Counted from the first letter of the stretch, positions 8,525-17,326 are shown. The stretch: 64,000 bases of DNA from Christiangramia flava JLT2011 (GCF_001951155.1 NZ_CP016359.1:3744001-3808000), one strand, 5' to 3'. The notes: generated from the letters alone by a model not told the origin. Program-made: numbers and translations.

Positions 8525-9739
8525 CTACGGTTCTGAATTTATTTTTTCAGGCATTCTTAATTTAATTATTCCTGCCGAACATATGGTTATTATACCAATT
8601 GAAATAATTGCAAAAGGAACGCCAAGTAGGTCAGCAATAATTCCTGATAGGATCGCTCCAATGGCATAACCCGAATCACGCCAAAATCTAAAAGCACCAA
8701 TACTTTCAGCACGTTGGGTAGGATTGGTTGCCGTGGCGATTGCGGATAAGAAGGTTGGATACACCAATGCCGTACCTAATCCTAAAATAAAAGCGATAGC
8801 CACCATAAATATAAAATCTTCTGTAAATGGCAGAATGAGGATTGCGATCCCCTGTAATAACATTCCCCAGAAAAGTAATCCCTTTTTTGAGTAAATATCA
8901 GACATCCTACCGGTAAATAATTGACCTATCCCCCATACGGTAGGGTAAACTGCCGTAATGATACCAATGGATTTCGAATCATAATCTGCCTGCAAAAGAA
9001 TAATGGGTAACAATCCCCAAATCATTCCGTCGTTCAAATTATTAACCAGTCCTGCCTGGGTAACAGAGCTTAAAGTCCTGTTTCGGAAAGTAGTATCTAA
9101 AAAAACATTTTTTAAAGAAGAAGTACTATTACTATCCTTTTCTATTGCTACAAATGTCCTGGTATCTTTTATAAAAAGATAGCTCATTATTAAACCCACC
9201 ACAGAGATCCCTATTCCAATATAAAAAGGATAAGGTGTGATCCCATACTTATTTGCAACATAGCCAGATAAAAACGCAATTATTCCTACGGCAAGGTAAC
9301 CCGAGAACTCGTTTAGCCCCATCGCCAATCCACGGTTCTTCTCGCCTACCAGATCAATTTTCATGACTACCGTACTACTCCAGGTTAAACCCTGGTTAAT
9401 CCCTAAAAGAATATTGGCAAAAATCACCCAATTCCAGGATGTTGCATACATTAAAATAAAAGGGATAGGAATGGCAAACAGCCAGCCGAAAACCAACAAA
9501 GGTTTTCTGCCAAACCTGTTGGCAAATCTTCCGGTCATTAAATTAGTAACGGCCTTGGTAATACCAAAGGCCGTTATAAAAGATAGAATCGCAGTATTAG
9601 ATTCTATACCAAAAATCTCCTGGGCGTATTGGGGGAAGATACTTCTCTCCAGTCCCACCATTCCTCCAACAAAAGCATTTATTAAAACCAGTAAGGAAAA
9701 CTGTTTCCAGTTTTCCTTTAAGCCAAGTTTTTGGTTCAT
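8525..9739 (-). CDS. MFS transporter
   Basis: The 404-residue, 12-helix major facilitator protein has the loop 2-3 signature GRFANRFGRKPLL and the symmetric GRMSDIYSKKG in the second half. Its ATG overlaps the stop of the MBL/rhodanese gene by one base (TAATG), indicating translational coupling. It should move a small solute across the inner membrane. Given its tight coupling to a persulfide-processing enzyme, a sulfur-containing substrate or product is a reasonable guess, but nothing in the sequence fixes the substrate or direction. Confidence 0.88.
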   Translation of the reverse strand: MNQKLGLKENWKQFSLLVLINAFVGGMVGLERSIFPQYAQEIFGIESNTAILSFITAFGITKAVTNLMTGRFANRFGRKPLLVFGWLFAIPIPFILMYATSWNWVIFANILLGINQGLTWSSTVVMKIDLVGEKNRGLAMGLNEFSGYLAVGIIAFLSGYVANKYGITPYPFYIGIGISVVGLIMSYLFIKDTRTFVAIEKDSNSTSSLKNVFLDTTFRNRTLSSVTQAGLVNNLNDGMIWGLLPIILLQADYDSKSIGIITAVYPTVWGIGQLFTGRMSDIYSKKGLLFWGMLLQGIAILILPFTEDFIFMVAIAFILGLGTALVYPTFLSAIATATNPTQRAESIGAFRFWRDSGYAIGAILSGIIADLLGVPFAIISIGIITICSAGIIKLRMPEKINSEP

Positions 9740-11079
9740 TAGGATTTATATTTTTTTACATCCTCGCTTAAGTCATAAACCGCAACTTCCTCAATTTCAC
9801 TTTCTATAATACTGCTACCGGCAGCACTACGATATCCTCCGGCACAATGCACTACCAGGGGCTTATTTTTAGGTAAATCACCAATCTTATTACGTAGTTC
9901 ATTTAAAGGGATATGATAAGAATTTTCAAAGATTTTAGCCTCAGAAACTTCAGCATCATTACGAATATCTACAATCGTATAGTTTTCTTTATTTTCATCG
10001 AAAGTTGCCACATCAAATTTTTCCGAAGAATTTGTAATCTTATCAGATAAAGTAAAAATTCCTTTTAATTGTTTTTCGTAACCAATTTTTGCAAGCCTTT
10101 CAAGGATTTCATCCAGTTTATCAATTGTTTCCAGTACTAAATAGAATTGTTCTTCAGGTTCAATAATAGCTCCAAGCCAGGTTTCAAATTTATCGTTTTC
10201 ACTCCGCGCCATGATATTGATACTATAGGGAAGATGACTCTTTTTATAAATCTGCTCATCCCTGGTATCTACTACAAGAAATTCATCTTCAATATTTTCA
10301 ACATTTAAATGTATTGGTACTCTATATTTAGCAGCCTGGACATTTTCTGCACCATCCCGATTAAGATCTACGTTGAAACCAAAATAAGAGGGTATAAATG
10401 GTTGATCCTTTAAAATTTCAGAAACAAATTCTTCTTCGGTTTGCTTTTTAAAAGCCCAGTTACCCATACGTTCATTGCCTAAAGTACTGCTATTGGCATC
10501 ACTCATATTCTTACCACATAACGAACCTGCACCGTGAGCAGGATAAACTATAGCCTCATCTGGTAAATCATCGAATTTATTTTGAATAGACTGATACATC
10601 ATTTGAGCAAGCTCTTTACGCTTTGATTTCGTATTTCCGGCTTTTTCCCTTAAATCCGGACGCCCCACATCCCCAATAAATAAGGTGTCCCCGGTAAATA
10701 GAACATGCTCATCCTTATCAAATGCATGAAAGGTCAAACTATCCGGAGAATGCCCAGGTGTGAATATTGGCTTGATGGTAACATCTCCTATGGTAATACT
10801 ATCCCCTTCATCAAAGCTTTGATGGGGATAGTTTACCCCAACTTTTTCACTGATATAAATAGTGGCTCCCGTTTCTTTATGAATCTGAAGATGGCCGCTT
10901 ACAAAATCGGCATGCGGGTGTGTTTCCAGGACAGCTACAATCTTAGCATTTTCTTCTTCAGCATATTTATAATACTGGATTGGATTTCTGGCGGGATCAA
11001 TTAAAGCCATTTCTCCATTACTTACCAGAGCATAAGAAAAATGTGATAATGGATCATCTTTAAACTGTTTTATCTTCAT
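9739..11079 (-). CDS. Persulfide dioxygenase-like MBL fold protein with two rhodanese domains
   Basis: The 446-residue protein has three parts. The metallo-beta-lactamase domain (about 1-230) carries ETHPHADFVSGH, FTGDTLFIGDVGRPD and YPAHGAG, the mononuclear iron ligands of ETHE1-like persulfide dioxygenases. The first rhodanese-like domain (about 265-350) has no active-site cysteine. The second (about 360-446) has VVHCAGGYRS with the catalytic cysteine. ETHE1-rhodanese fusions oxidise glutathione persulfide and exchange sulfane sulfur between persulfide, sulfite and thiosulfate. The gene is first in an operon with the MFS transporter and has the GTAACAATTGTTAC operator upstream. A close paralogue begins at 63014. 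Confidence 0.92.
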   Translation of the reverse strand: MKIKQFKDDPLSHFSYALVSNGEMALIDPARNPIQYYKYAEEENAKIVAVLETHPHADFVSGHLQIHKETGATIYISEKVGVNYPHQSFDEGDSITIGDVTIKPIFTPGHSPDSLTFHAFDKDEHVLFTGDTLFIGDVGRPDLREKAGNTKSKRKELAQMMYQSIQNKFDDLPDEAIVYPAHGAGSLCGKNMSDANSSTLGNERMGNWAFKKQTEEEFVSEILKDQPFIPSYFGFNVDLNRDGAENVQAAKYRVPIHLNVENIEDEFLVVDTRDEQIYKKSHLPYSINIMARSENDKFETWLGAIIEPEEQFYLVLETIDKLDEILERLAKIGYEKQLKGIFTLSDKITNSSEKFDVATFDENKENYTIVDIRNDAEVSEAKIFENSYHIPLNELRNKIGDLPKNKPLVVHCAGGYRSAAGSSIIESEIEEVAVYDLSEDVKKYKS

Positions 11080-11103
11080 AACTTATATTTTAAATTTCTA
11101 CTG

Positions 11104-11147
11104 TAAAATTGCCAAATACAATTGAAACCTACAGTAACAATTGTTAC
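11104..11147 (-). promoter_or_regulatory. Crp/Fnr-type operator (site 3)
   Basis: GTAACAATTGTTAC at 11134-11147 is a perfect 14-bp palindrome, the best of the four. At the 33-bp position (11104-11111) the minus strand reads CAATTTTA, a poor -7 match; TGTATTTG at 11113-11120 is an alternative. The site lies 55-68 bp upstream of the MBL/rhodanese start. Confidence 0.7.
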
Positions 11148-11164
11148 GTGCCTGAATCGCTATG

Positions 11165-11770
11165 TCAGATTCTTTTTGCAACCATACGAATAACGCTGCT
11201 TTTGCCCTGATGATATTCTCCTTCCTTCTGGTTTATTCCTAGCTCTTCAAGATATTGGATTGTTAAACCTGAAAATTCACTTTTCATCTCTTCAATGGAA
11301 AATAGCATCTTTAAATCTTTAGGTCCGCCGGAATTGTAACTTAATTGTTTTTTTGAGAATGCTTCAAAAATCAAAACTCCACCGGGCTTTAAAAGATTAA
11401 TTAAGTGCTGGTGGCTTTTAATCCTTATATCGGCGTCAAAATGAGCATAAATAAGGGCTATCACATCAAATTTTCTATCACTTTGGAAATTTAATACAGA
11501 AGAAACCTTGAAATTTATATCCACTTCATTCTTTTGTGCAAGGCGTAAGGCTTTAATTTTTGCCATAGTACTGAGATCAAAGGCAGTCACATCCCAGCCC
11601 TGTTTGGAAGCAAAAACAGCATTTCGTCCTTCTCCCTCAGCAGGTAGAAAAATAGATGCTGGTTCTAACTTCTTTAGCTCGTTTTGAAGGAAAACATTTG
11701 GTTGTTCCCCATAGGCGTACTCCCGTTCACTATATCTATCTTCCCAGAATTCCTTAGTTTTATCGGTCAT
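11165..11770 (-). CDS. Class I SAM-dependent methyltransferase (TehB/thiopurine-type)
   Basis: The 201-residue cytoplasmic protein opens with FWEDRYSEREYAYG, typical of small thiol, tellurite or thiopurine methyltransferases. The SAM-binding motif I is LPAEGEGRNAVFA, and the acidic strand end is VTAFDLS. Motif IV is FDVIALIYAHFD, followed by LKPGGVLIFEAF. Members methylate soft nucleophiles such as sulfide, thiols, tellurite or selenite. It lies 15 bp downstream of the rhodanese gene and within the sulfur cluster, so methylation of a toxic thiol or sulfide is plausible. The substrate is inferred from context only. Confidence 0.85.
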   Translation of the reverse strand: MTDKTKEFWEDRYSEREYAYGEQPNVFLQNELKKLEPASIFLPAEGEGRNAVFASKQGWDVTAFDLSTMAKIKALRLAQKNEVDINFKVSSVLNFQSDRKFDVIALIYAHFDADIRIKSHQHLINLLKPGGVLIFEAFSKKQLSYNSGGPKDLKMLFSIEEMKSEFSGLTIQYLEELGINQKEGEYHQGKSSVIRMVAKRI

Positions 11771-11785
11771 CCTATTAAAATAAAT

Positions 11786-12103
11786 CTAGAATACCGGTTT
11801 AGAGAGCTCCTTATTCCATTGCATAATACCACCACTAAGATTATACGTTTTAAAACCTTTGGATTCCATAATTTTACAAGCCTGCCCACTTCTGTTTCCA
11901 CTACGACAGTATATATAATAATTTCTATCTTTATTCAAACCTGTTATCTCCCTTTGAAAAGTGACGGGCTCAAATAGATTAATTAATCTCGCATTAGGTA
12001 TTATACCATCTTTCCATTCTTTGGGGGTTCGCACATCTATGATCACAGCATTTTTATCCTGTTTGATTTTATGAGCAAAATCATCTGTATTTAAATTTTC
12101 CAT
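11786..12103 (-). CDS. Single-domain rhodanese
   Basis: The 105-residue protein is one rhodanese domain with the structural motif AVIIDVRTPKEW and active-site loop YCRSGNRSG, in which the cysteine carries the persulfide. There is no signal peptide, so it acts in the cytoplasm and probably passes sulfane sulfur between persulfide donors and acceptors such as sulfite or cyanide. It sits between the TauE/SafE exporter (23 bp) and the methyltransferase (15 bp), in an operon controlled by operator site 4. Confidence 0.92.
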   Translation of the reverse strand: MENLNTDDFAHKIKQDKNAVIIDVRTPKEWKDGIIPNARLINLFEPVTFQREITGLNKDRNYYIYCRSGNRSGQACKIMESKGFKTYNLSGGIMQWNKELSKPVF

Positions 12104-12126
12104 TTATTTTTAATTTGAATTGTTAT

Positions 12127-12942
12127 CTAATTTTTAACGAAGAATTCCATGTAGAAAATGAATCCGGCCATAAGGAATATAAAGTAACCGAAACCTTTTT
12201 TTAAACGGGCTCCATTAATATAATTGCTTAAATAGGAGCCTATAAAAATCCCCGTAAAAGAAAGGGCCGTAATTATACCTAGGAATACCCAGTCTATTTC
12301 CATGGTTATGGCATCTCCCAAAAAGAAGCCCAGTAGAGATTTAAAAGCAATTATAATGAGCGAAGTTCCCACCGCGGTCTTCATTTCAATGTTTGCCAAA
12401 ATGACTAAAGCGGGAATAATAAGAAAGCCTCCCCCGGCACCAATCATTCCTGTAATAGCTCCTACAATTAAACCTTCAACCAGAATTAGCGGATAATTAT
12501 ATTTTACCTCTTTATTTTTTTCCTGGTCTGTATCAGGAGACTTTTTTCGCAACATGGAAAAAGCAGCGGGTATCATAAGCACGGCAAATAACCCGAACAT
12601 GGCCATCCTTCTGGTAAATTCAAATTCCTGAATAAAAAACAATGTTTCAGGTAAAGCCGGAACCACATAATGCCTAACAATTGTGACACCTATAACAGCA
12701 GGAATACCGAAAATCACTGCCGTTTTCCAGTCTACATAACCTTTATAATGTTGTTGAATCCCACCTACCAGGGCACTGGCCCCAACTATAAATAAAGAAT
12801 AGGCGGTAGCCACCCTCTCCCCCATGGAGAAAAGATATGCCAGCACTGGTACTGCGAGAATAGAACCACCGCCACCTATTAAACCAAGTGAGATCCCTAT
12901 AATAAGAGAACTTACATAACCAAAAATTTCAAGTAATTCCAT
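12127..12942 (-). CDS. TauE/SafE-family sulfite/organosulfonate exporter
   Basis: The 271-residue membrane protein has two homologous halves, each with a glycine-rich motif (LIGGGGSILAVPVL near residue 22 and MIGAGGGFLIIPAL near residue 165) and about eight helices. The family exports sulfite, sulfoacetate or related anions. It is the first gene of a three-gene operon with a rhodanese and a methyltransferase. The promoter has a perfect TAATTTTG -7 element, with the Crp/Fnr-type operator centred 33 bp upstream. Export of sulfite made by the persulfide dioxygenase is a coherent but unproven role. Confidence 0.9.
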   Translation of the reverse strand: MELLEIFGYVSSLIIGISLGLIGGGGSILAVPVLAYLFSMGERVATAYSLFIVGASALVGGIQQHYKGYVDWKTAVIFGIPAVIGVTIVRHYVVPALPETLFFIQEFEFTRRMAMFGLFAVLMIPAAFSMLRKKSPDTDQEKNKEVKYNYPLILVEGLIVGAITGMIGAGGGFLIIPALVILANIEMKTAVGTSLIIIAFKSLLGFFLGDAITMEIDWVFLGIITALSFTGIFIGSYLSNYINGARLKKGFGYFIFLMAGFIFYMEFFVKN

Positions 12943-12964
12943 TTATCAATTTTTTAATTGACAA

Positions 12965-13008
12965 CAAAATTAACTTTATGCTTTAGTAGCTACAGTAACA
13001 TTTGTAAC
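12965..13008 (-). promoter_or_regulatory. Promoter with Crp/Fnr-type operator (site 4)
   Basis: The operator at 12995-13008 reads GTAACATTTGTAAC on the plus strand, with one half-site imperfect. The minus-strand -7 element TAATTTTG at 12965-12972 is a perfect TAnnTTTG. Centre spacing is again 33 bp, and the expected leader is about 19 nt to the TauE/SafE start at 12942. Confidence 0.68.
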
Positions 13009-13138
13009 AAAGGGTAATTTAGAGAACTACTCAGAAAGTAGAGCAAATAAAAAATAGCAGTAATTTGATGGATGCTTATAGTGAAAGGAAACTAGTTTTA
13101 TCATTTACAAAAATTAGTTTGTTACAATTCAATTGCTT

Positions 13139-13200
13139 AAAATTTAATTACTTTCTTTCTAACGCTGCCTTTCAATGGTAATGAACCGTTACCGGGTGTT
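13139..13200. repeat. Diverged intergenic repeat, copy A
   Basis: The gap 12943-13269 holds operator site 4 and then this element. Its plus strand runs AATTACTTTCTTTCTAACG.TGCC and continues to a GGTAA-N7-TTACC dyad at 13177-13193. It matches copy B (15999-16058) in order: TTCTTTCT, then ACGnTGCC, then an AACC-containing stretch. The two copies bracket the hydrolase and sigma-factor genes. Alignment by eye only. Confidence 0.4.
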
Positions 13201-13269
13201 GCATTTTTCAAATTTTTTGTTTGATATATAAAATGTATCTAATTTTCTAAAATTCTAATGTATGAATCA

Positions 13270-14673
13270 TTAAATCTCTTCTAGAATCCAATCACTGATT
13301 TTTTCAAGAACCTTCGGACTCATAGTTTCTTCGATCTCTGGATATTCAGAAATTTGTCCTGTTTTACTTTCCTGGAATAAATGATTTAATCCCTGCATCA
13401 AAACAACTTCGTAATTTCCAGATTTACTTTTTTGTAAAGCCTCTTTTACTGGCTTCATATTATATTTTGGAGGTACCTGAGTATCCTTACTTCCATATAA
13501 GGCCAAAGCAGGAATGCCAATTTTTGCAATTTCTTCCGCTGGATTATAGTTGTAAAAATATCGGATCCATGGATTTGTTCTGCTTTTTACCAGGTTCTCA
13601 ATAAATTCATCTTTATTTATGTTTTGAGGTAAAATAGAATTTAATACTTCAGAATCCTGATAAAAAGATTTCAATTCATTTTTTACTATTGTCACATCCT
13701 TATCAGAAGCCGCAATCGCAATCGCTTTTACTATATAATCTCTGTATTTTTCTTCATCCTGTACAGGAAAATTTCTGTAATCCAGTGCTTGTTGCAGAGA
13801 GACCTTCTTGCCTAAAATTCCTGTGCCCGCCAGCATAACAATGGATGACACATCTTGTGAGCTATTTGCAACTTTTGGTGCGATTATCGCTCCTTCGCTA
13901 TGGCCTATTAAACCAATGTTACGAGTATCAATATCGGTTCTGTCCTTCAAAAATTCAATGATTTTCAATACATCATTAGAAAAGTCGGCTGTAGTTGCTG
14001 TTTCAAAATTTCCAGTGGATTCTCCGACTCCTCTATCATCATACCTTAAAACCGCTATTCCTTTTCGTGTTAGATAATCGGCAAGAACCAGAAAGGGTTT
14101 ATGTCCCATATAAGATTCATCCCTATCTTGTGGACCACTACCAGAAATCAATATTACCACGGGCGTATATTGATTTGATGAGTTGGGTAAGGTAAGTGTT
14201 CCTGCAAGGCTAATATGATCTTCAGAATTATATATTTTCACCTCTTCAACCAGGTACGGATATGGTTTTGAAGGTTCCTGAGGCCTTTTTGGAGTTTCTA
14301 CCTGTTCTGCCTTTATTTTTTTGATTAGAATTAAAGGAACGATATTCAAGCCTTCCTGAAAGCTGCCTTTTATTTCGCCTGATTCTTCATTAAACATTCC
14401 ATCGAATTTAAAACCCAGGTTAGAGGCGTTAATGATTAAGTTATTATCGAGAAACGTGGTGGAAGCTGGTTGGAGATTCATTAAACCCTGGCTGGGAATA
14501 TCTAATTTGGTAAAATGACTTTTATTAGATTCAGAAATTTTGAATATAAATAGCATGGTTTTTCCAGGCTGAACTTCAAGGTTTCCCTGCCAGATTCCTT
14601 CAATGTTCTGTGCTAATAGATTATTTCCAAATATTGATAAAATAATGACTAGAGTGATCATAAGTGTTTTCAT
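13270..14673 (-). CDS. Exported alpha/beta hydrolase
   Basis: The 467-residue protein has a signal peptide (MKTLMITLVIILSIFGNNLLAQ) and a beta-rich N-terminal domain (about 25-125) of the type seen before many Bacteroidota hydrolases. The alpha/beta hydrolase domain begins near residue 145. Catalytic features are the oxyanion region ISGSGPQDRDES, the nucleophile elbow GHSEGA, the acid in LYGSKDTQVPP and the histidine in GLNHLFQ. It probably hydrolyses an ester or acyl bond in the periplasm. Serine aminopeptidase-like (YqkD/DUF1749-type) relatives are the nearest I recognise. It stands alone between the sulfur locus and the sigma-factor genes and is unlikely to be functionally linked to either. 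Confidence 0.87.
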   Translation of the reverse strand: MKTLMITLVIILSIFGNNLLAQNIEGIWQGNLEVQPGKTMLFIFKISESNKSHFTKLDIPSQGLMNLQPASTTFLDNNLIINASNLGFKFDGMFNEESGEIKGSFQEGLNIVPLILIKKIKAEQVETPKRPQEPSKPYPYLVEEVKIYNSEDHISLAGTLTLPNSSNQYTPVVILISGSGPQDRDESYMGHKPFLVLADYLTRKGIAVLRYDDRGVGESTGNFETATTADFSNDVLKIIEFLKDRTDIDTRNIGLIGHSEGAIIAPKVANSSQDVSSIVMLAGTGILGKKVSLQQALDYRNFPVQDEEKYRDYIVKAIAIAASDKDVTIVKNELKSFYQDSEVLNSILPQNINKDEFIENLVKSRTNPWIRYFYNYNPAEEIAKIGIPALALYGSKDTQVPPKYNMKPVKEALQKSKSGNYEVVLMQGLNHLFQESKTGQISEYPEIEETMSPKVLEKISDWILEEI

Positions 14674-14751
14674 AATAATGTTCAGTTTAAGGCATAGCTA
14701 TCCTTCTGCTGAAATTTCAGCTGATAGAAATACGTGTATTGATTTAGGTTT

Positions 14752-15345
14752 TTAGTTGTTAATTTCAGAGAGTAATTTCTCCGTGGCTTCTAAAGATTTA
14801 TTGTAGGATCTCAATACCCAAAATGCAAATCCTAAGAAAGCGATTATTGAAATTGGAAATGTAAGTGTCCAGAAATGTTCGGTTTCACTGAGATCAACAC
14901 CTTTTATTGCTGAAAGTACAGGAATGGCGACTAAAATTAAAAATAGTCCTAGTGAAACATTCAATTTTTGAAACTTTTGAAACCTGATCTTACGTCTCCC
15001 AAAATCATTTAAAGTGTCTAGATAGGTTTTTGAAGATATTTTTACTTTCTGCATTCCGTTCAAACTGCTTAAAGAGATTATCGGTAATGTTAGGAGTAAA
15101 CCAATGGCAATAACCGCAAAGATTTTTTCTGCTAATGGATCTATTTTCATAAAATTCATAATTAAATAGATAGCTCCCAGATAACAGATAATTGTTCCTA
15201 TAATTTCAGAGTATCTGATCTTATTCAGTTTCGAATAATATTTCTGTTCAGTCACTTTTTCAATAAGATTTTTAGTGAGCAGCTCTTGTTTTTCAACTTG
15301 TGCACTCATTCCTTTCCATAAATTTTTCATTTCTTCCAGTTCCAT
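14752..15345 (-). CDS. Membrane protein partner of the ECF sigma factor
   Basis: The 197-residue protein has a soluble N-terminus (MELEEMKNLWKGMSAQVEKQE) with coiled-coil character, then four probable helices arranged in two pairs (about 48-95 and 130-180). It starts 6 bp after the sigma-factor stop, the usual position for an anti-sigma factor. Many flavobacterial ECF operons have such a protein with no recognisable zinc anti-sigma motif. The anti-sigma role is inferred from position only. Confidence 0.72.
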   Translation of the reverse strand: MELEEMKNLWKGMSAQVEKQELLTKNLIEKVTEQKYYSKLNKIRYSEIIGTIICYLGAIYLIMNFMKIDPLAEKIFAVIAIGLLLTLPIISLSSLNGMQKVKISSKTYLDTLNDFGRRKIRFQKFQKLNVSLGLFLILVAIPVLSAIKGVDLSETEHFWTLTFPISIIAFLGFAFWVLRSYNKSLEATEKLLSEINN

Positions 15346-15351
15346 AATATT

Positions 15352-15840
15352 TTATTTACTGTTTAGCTGTGACTTTAATTTTTTCTTGATCCTTGAAATC
15401 TTAGTTCCAACGTTGCTCTTAGTTATTCCAATTATTACTGAAATTTCATCATGACTTTTTCCTTCCAGATATAGTAGAATAATACCTTTCTCCAAAAGGT
15501 TTAATTTTTGAATTTGATCATTAAGCAGTTTTAGTTTTTCTTCTTCTGAATTATCCCTGTGGTCGGCAATTCTTTCCACGATAGGATCGATTGTAGTTGT
15601 CCCTATTTTTCTATTATTTTTTTTCAAATTATAGATTGCCGTATTCATTGCCACACGGTACATCCAGGTACTTAATTTTGAAAATTCTTTAAAGCTGTCG
15701 TAAGATTTCCAAAGTTGAAAAACAATCTCTTGATATAGATCTTCTCTGTCCTGAAGATTTTCTGTATAAAGCAGGGTCACTTTATAAATTAGGCCTTCAT
15801 TTTCTTCAATTGCTCTTGTAAAATGCTCTTTTTTCTTCAT
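15352..15840 (-). CDS. ECF-type RNA polymerase sigma factor
   Basis: The 162-residue protein carries sigma region 2 (about 20-85, with DREDLYQEIVFQLWKSYDSF and LSTWMYRVAMNTA) and region 4 (about 105-160, with LYLEGKSHDEISVIIGITKSNVGTKISRIKK). It has no region 1 or 3, as expected for an ECF factor. It is the first gene of a two-gene operon with the membrane protein at 14752. A hydrolase gene follows, but with a 78-bp gap. Its target promoters are not visible here. Confidence 0.92.
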   Translation of the reverse strand: MKKKEHFTRAIEENEGLIYKVTLLYTENLQDREDLYQEIVFQLWKSYDSFKEFSKLSTWMYRVAMNTAIYNLKKNNRKIGTTTIDPIVERIADHRDNSEEEKLKLLNDQIQKLNLLEKGIILLYLEGKSHDEISVIIGITKSNVGTKISRIKKKLKSQLNSK

Positions 15841-15934
15841 TTAAAAATTAAACTTCTCCTTATTAGTGTATCAAGTTTTGAAAAAATCACACTTTAAAGG
15901 ATTTTTTTTAATCTAAAGACATTTTTGTAATTGC

Positions 15935-16058
15935 TGGCAATGGTTTCGGTTAGCGCCAGTTGGCGGAGTAAGGAACGTGGATTTGTCGGCTTAGTTAATT
16001 ATTTTCTTTCTTACGGTGCCGACTATAAGCGATTAACCCTTGTTGGCTACTGGCATGA
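15935..16058. repeat. Diverged intergenic repeat, copy B, with flanking dyad-rich sequence
   Basis: The segment contains GGTTTCGGTTAGCGCCAG and GTTGGCGGAGTAAGG, then AATTATTTTCTTTCTTACGGTGCC, which parallels copy A at 13139-13200. Sequences of this look (GTTAGCGCC, GTTGGCGG, GTTGGC) recur between genes in flavobacterial accessory DNA, in my recollection. It abuts the stop of the chimeric gene at 16059. Confidence 0.4.
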
Positions 16059-17249
16059 TTAGTTCTTATCTAAACTGTAAAGAATACTTCTAACCATTTC
16101 GGTCCATTCGTCTAAACTTTTGTCTAAAACTTTTCCAAGATCTTCGTATGTATAAGCGAAATATTTATAATTAAAATCTTCTTTCGTTTTATACAAATCC
16201 AAATCGTTCTTGATTTTTTTCGTTATCCACTCGGTTATTGTTTCTCTTTTTATTTTTTTTCGCGCGAACAATTCTTTTGAATAATGTTTTTGAGCGAAAC
16301 CTTCGTTTCTTACTGAGGAATAATAAAAGTCAATATATATCTTATGAATTTCTTTTTTTATAGCTAAAGGAAATTGTTGTTCATATTCCTCAATAATCAT
16401 TGTTATGTTATTCTCTTCTTCAAAATCGACGCTTCTCAAAAGAGAACCTATCCCATCAAAAAATACTTTTTTCGCTTCAGAGTTAATATTATCAAATTGA
16501 TCTAAGTAGGTTTCAATGAATCTATTCAAATAAATTTTTGGATCTTCAAATATATATTTTGAAAAATAATCGCTAGGAAGATTTTTTAAAATAGGATTAG
16601 AAAAATCTGGGTTGTATAAACGGAAAAATTTAGAACTATTAAAATATGATGGTCTCGATAGAAAGTTTAATTTCAATAGTTTTGAAGCAGTTTCGAATAA
16701 CTTTTTATATGCTGTAGCTTGTTCATTGATATTTAAATTCTCAAAATTACTTTCGATAATTTCCGCGTCTAAAGATTCATTTGTTACTATTGAATTTCTA
16801 AAAAATTTATTGATTTTTTCATTATTTATTTCTAAATCTTCGTCTTTAACTTCCTTTATACTCTCTTTGTAGTCTTTTACGGAAACATATGGTAGGTTAT
16901 CAAATGATAATTTTTCAATGACAAATTTTAGAAATTTTTGTAGTTCTATTTTTTCTCTAAGTAAAAGAATCACAGAGCAGCTAAGGCTCTTAAGAACAAC
17001 TGCAAACAGAATTCGCAGATCTACGAGGGTGCCGGTAATCCCACCGGTAGAAACTTCAAAAATACCCTTCACTCTATTGGCATTATTTAAGAGCATAACT
17101 TTAAAACATTCCTGCAGTCCTATTTGGTCTTTATTCCACGTGTCAAATAATAATTCTGCCGCACTTACGGAAGAAGTTATTTTAGGTGCCTGTGAGATCT
17201 TAAAATTTCCCTGATATTTTATCGATATTTCATTAACTTGTGCTTTCAT
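16059..17249 (-). CDS. Chimeric gene: RadC/JAB N-terminus fused to an unknown C-terminal region
   Basis: Residues 1 to about 95 are the N-terminal half of a short Bacteroidota RadC-like JAB protein. They include SLQECF-type sequence (GLQECFKVMLLN), VSTGGITGTLVDLR and the strand SCSVIL. In an intact protein the metal-binding HNHPSG motif follows at once. Here the sequence switches at about 16968 to a lysine-, glutamate- and asparagine-rich region of about 300 residues that I do not recognise. The JAMM histidines and serine are absent, so no JAB peptidase or nuclease activity is possible. The frame is open throughout, so a 396-residue hybrid could be made. It is probably a recombination product; ssb lies 77 bp upstream. 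Confidence 0.72.
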   Translation of the reverse strand: MKAQVNEISIKYQGNFKISQAPKITSSVSAAELLFDTWNKDQIGLQECFKVMLLNNANRVKGIFEVSTGGITGTLVDLRILFAVVLKSLSCSVILLLREKIELQKFLKFVIEKLSFDNLPYVSVKDYKESIKEVKDEDLEINNEKINKFFRNSIVTNESLDAEIIESNFENLNINEQATAYKKLFETASKLLKLNFLSRPSYFNSSKFFRLYNPDFSNPILKNLPSDYFSKYIFEDPKIYLNRFIETYLDQFDNINSEAKKVFFDGIGSLLRSVDFEEENNITMIIEEYEQQFPLAIKKEIHKIYIDFYYSSVRNEGFAQKHYSKELFARKKIKRETITEWITKKIKNDLDLYKTKEDFNYKYFAYTYEDLGKVLDKSLDEWTEMVRSILYSLDKN

Positions 17250-17326
17250 TTTAATTTGATTTGAAGGGTTGAAATGAAAAAGAGGGCGTTACCGTGAGCA
17301 AGTTCCAGCCCTCTTTTATTTAACTG

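Noticed and set aside
13177..13193. GGTAATGAACCGTTACC as a fifth Crp/Fnr operator
   Set aside because: The half-site spacing (N7) differs from the N4 of the other four and no promoter or gene start lies at the right distance.
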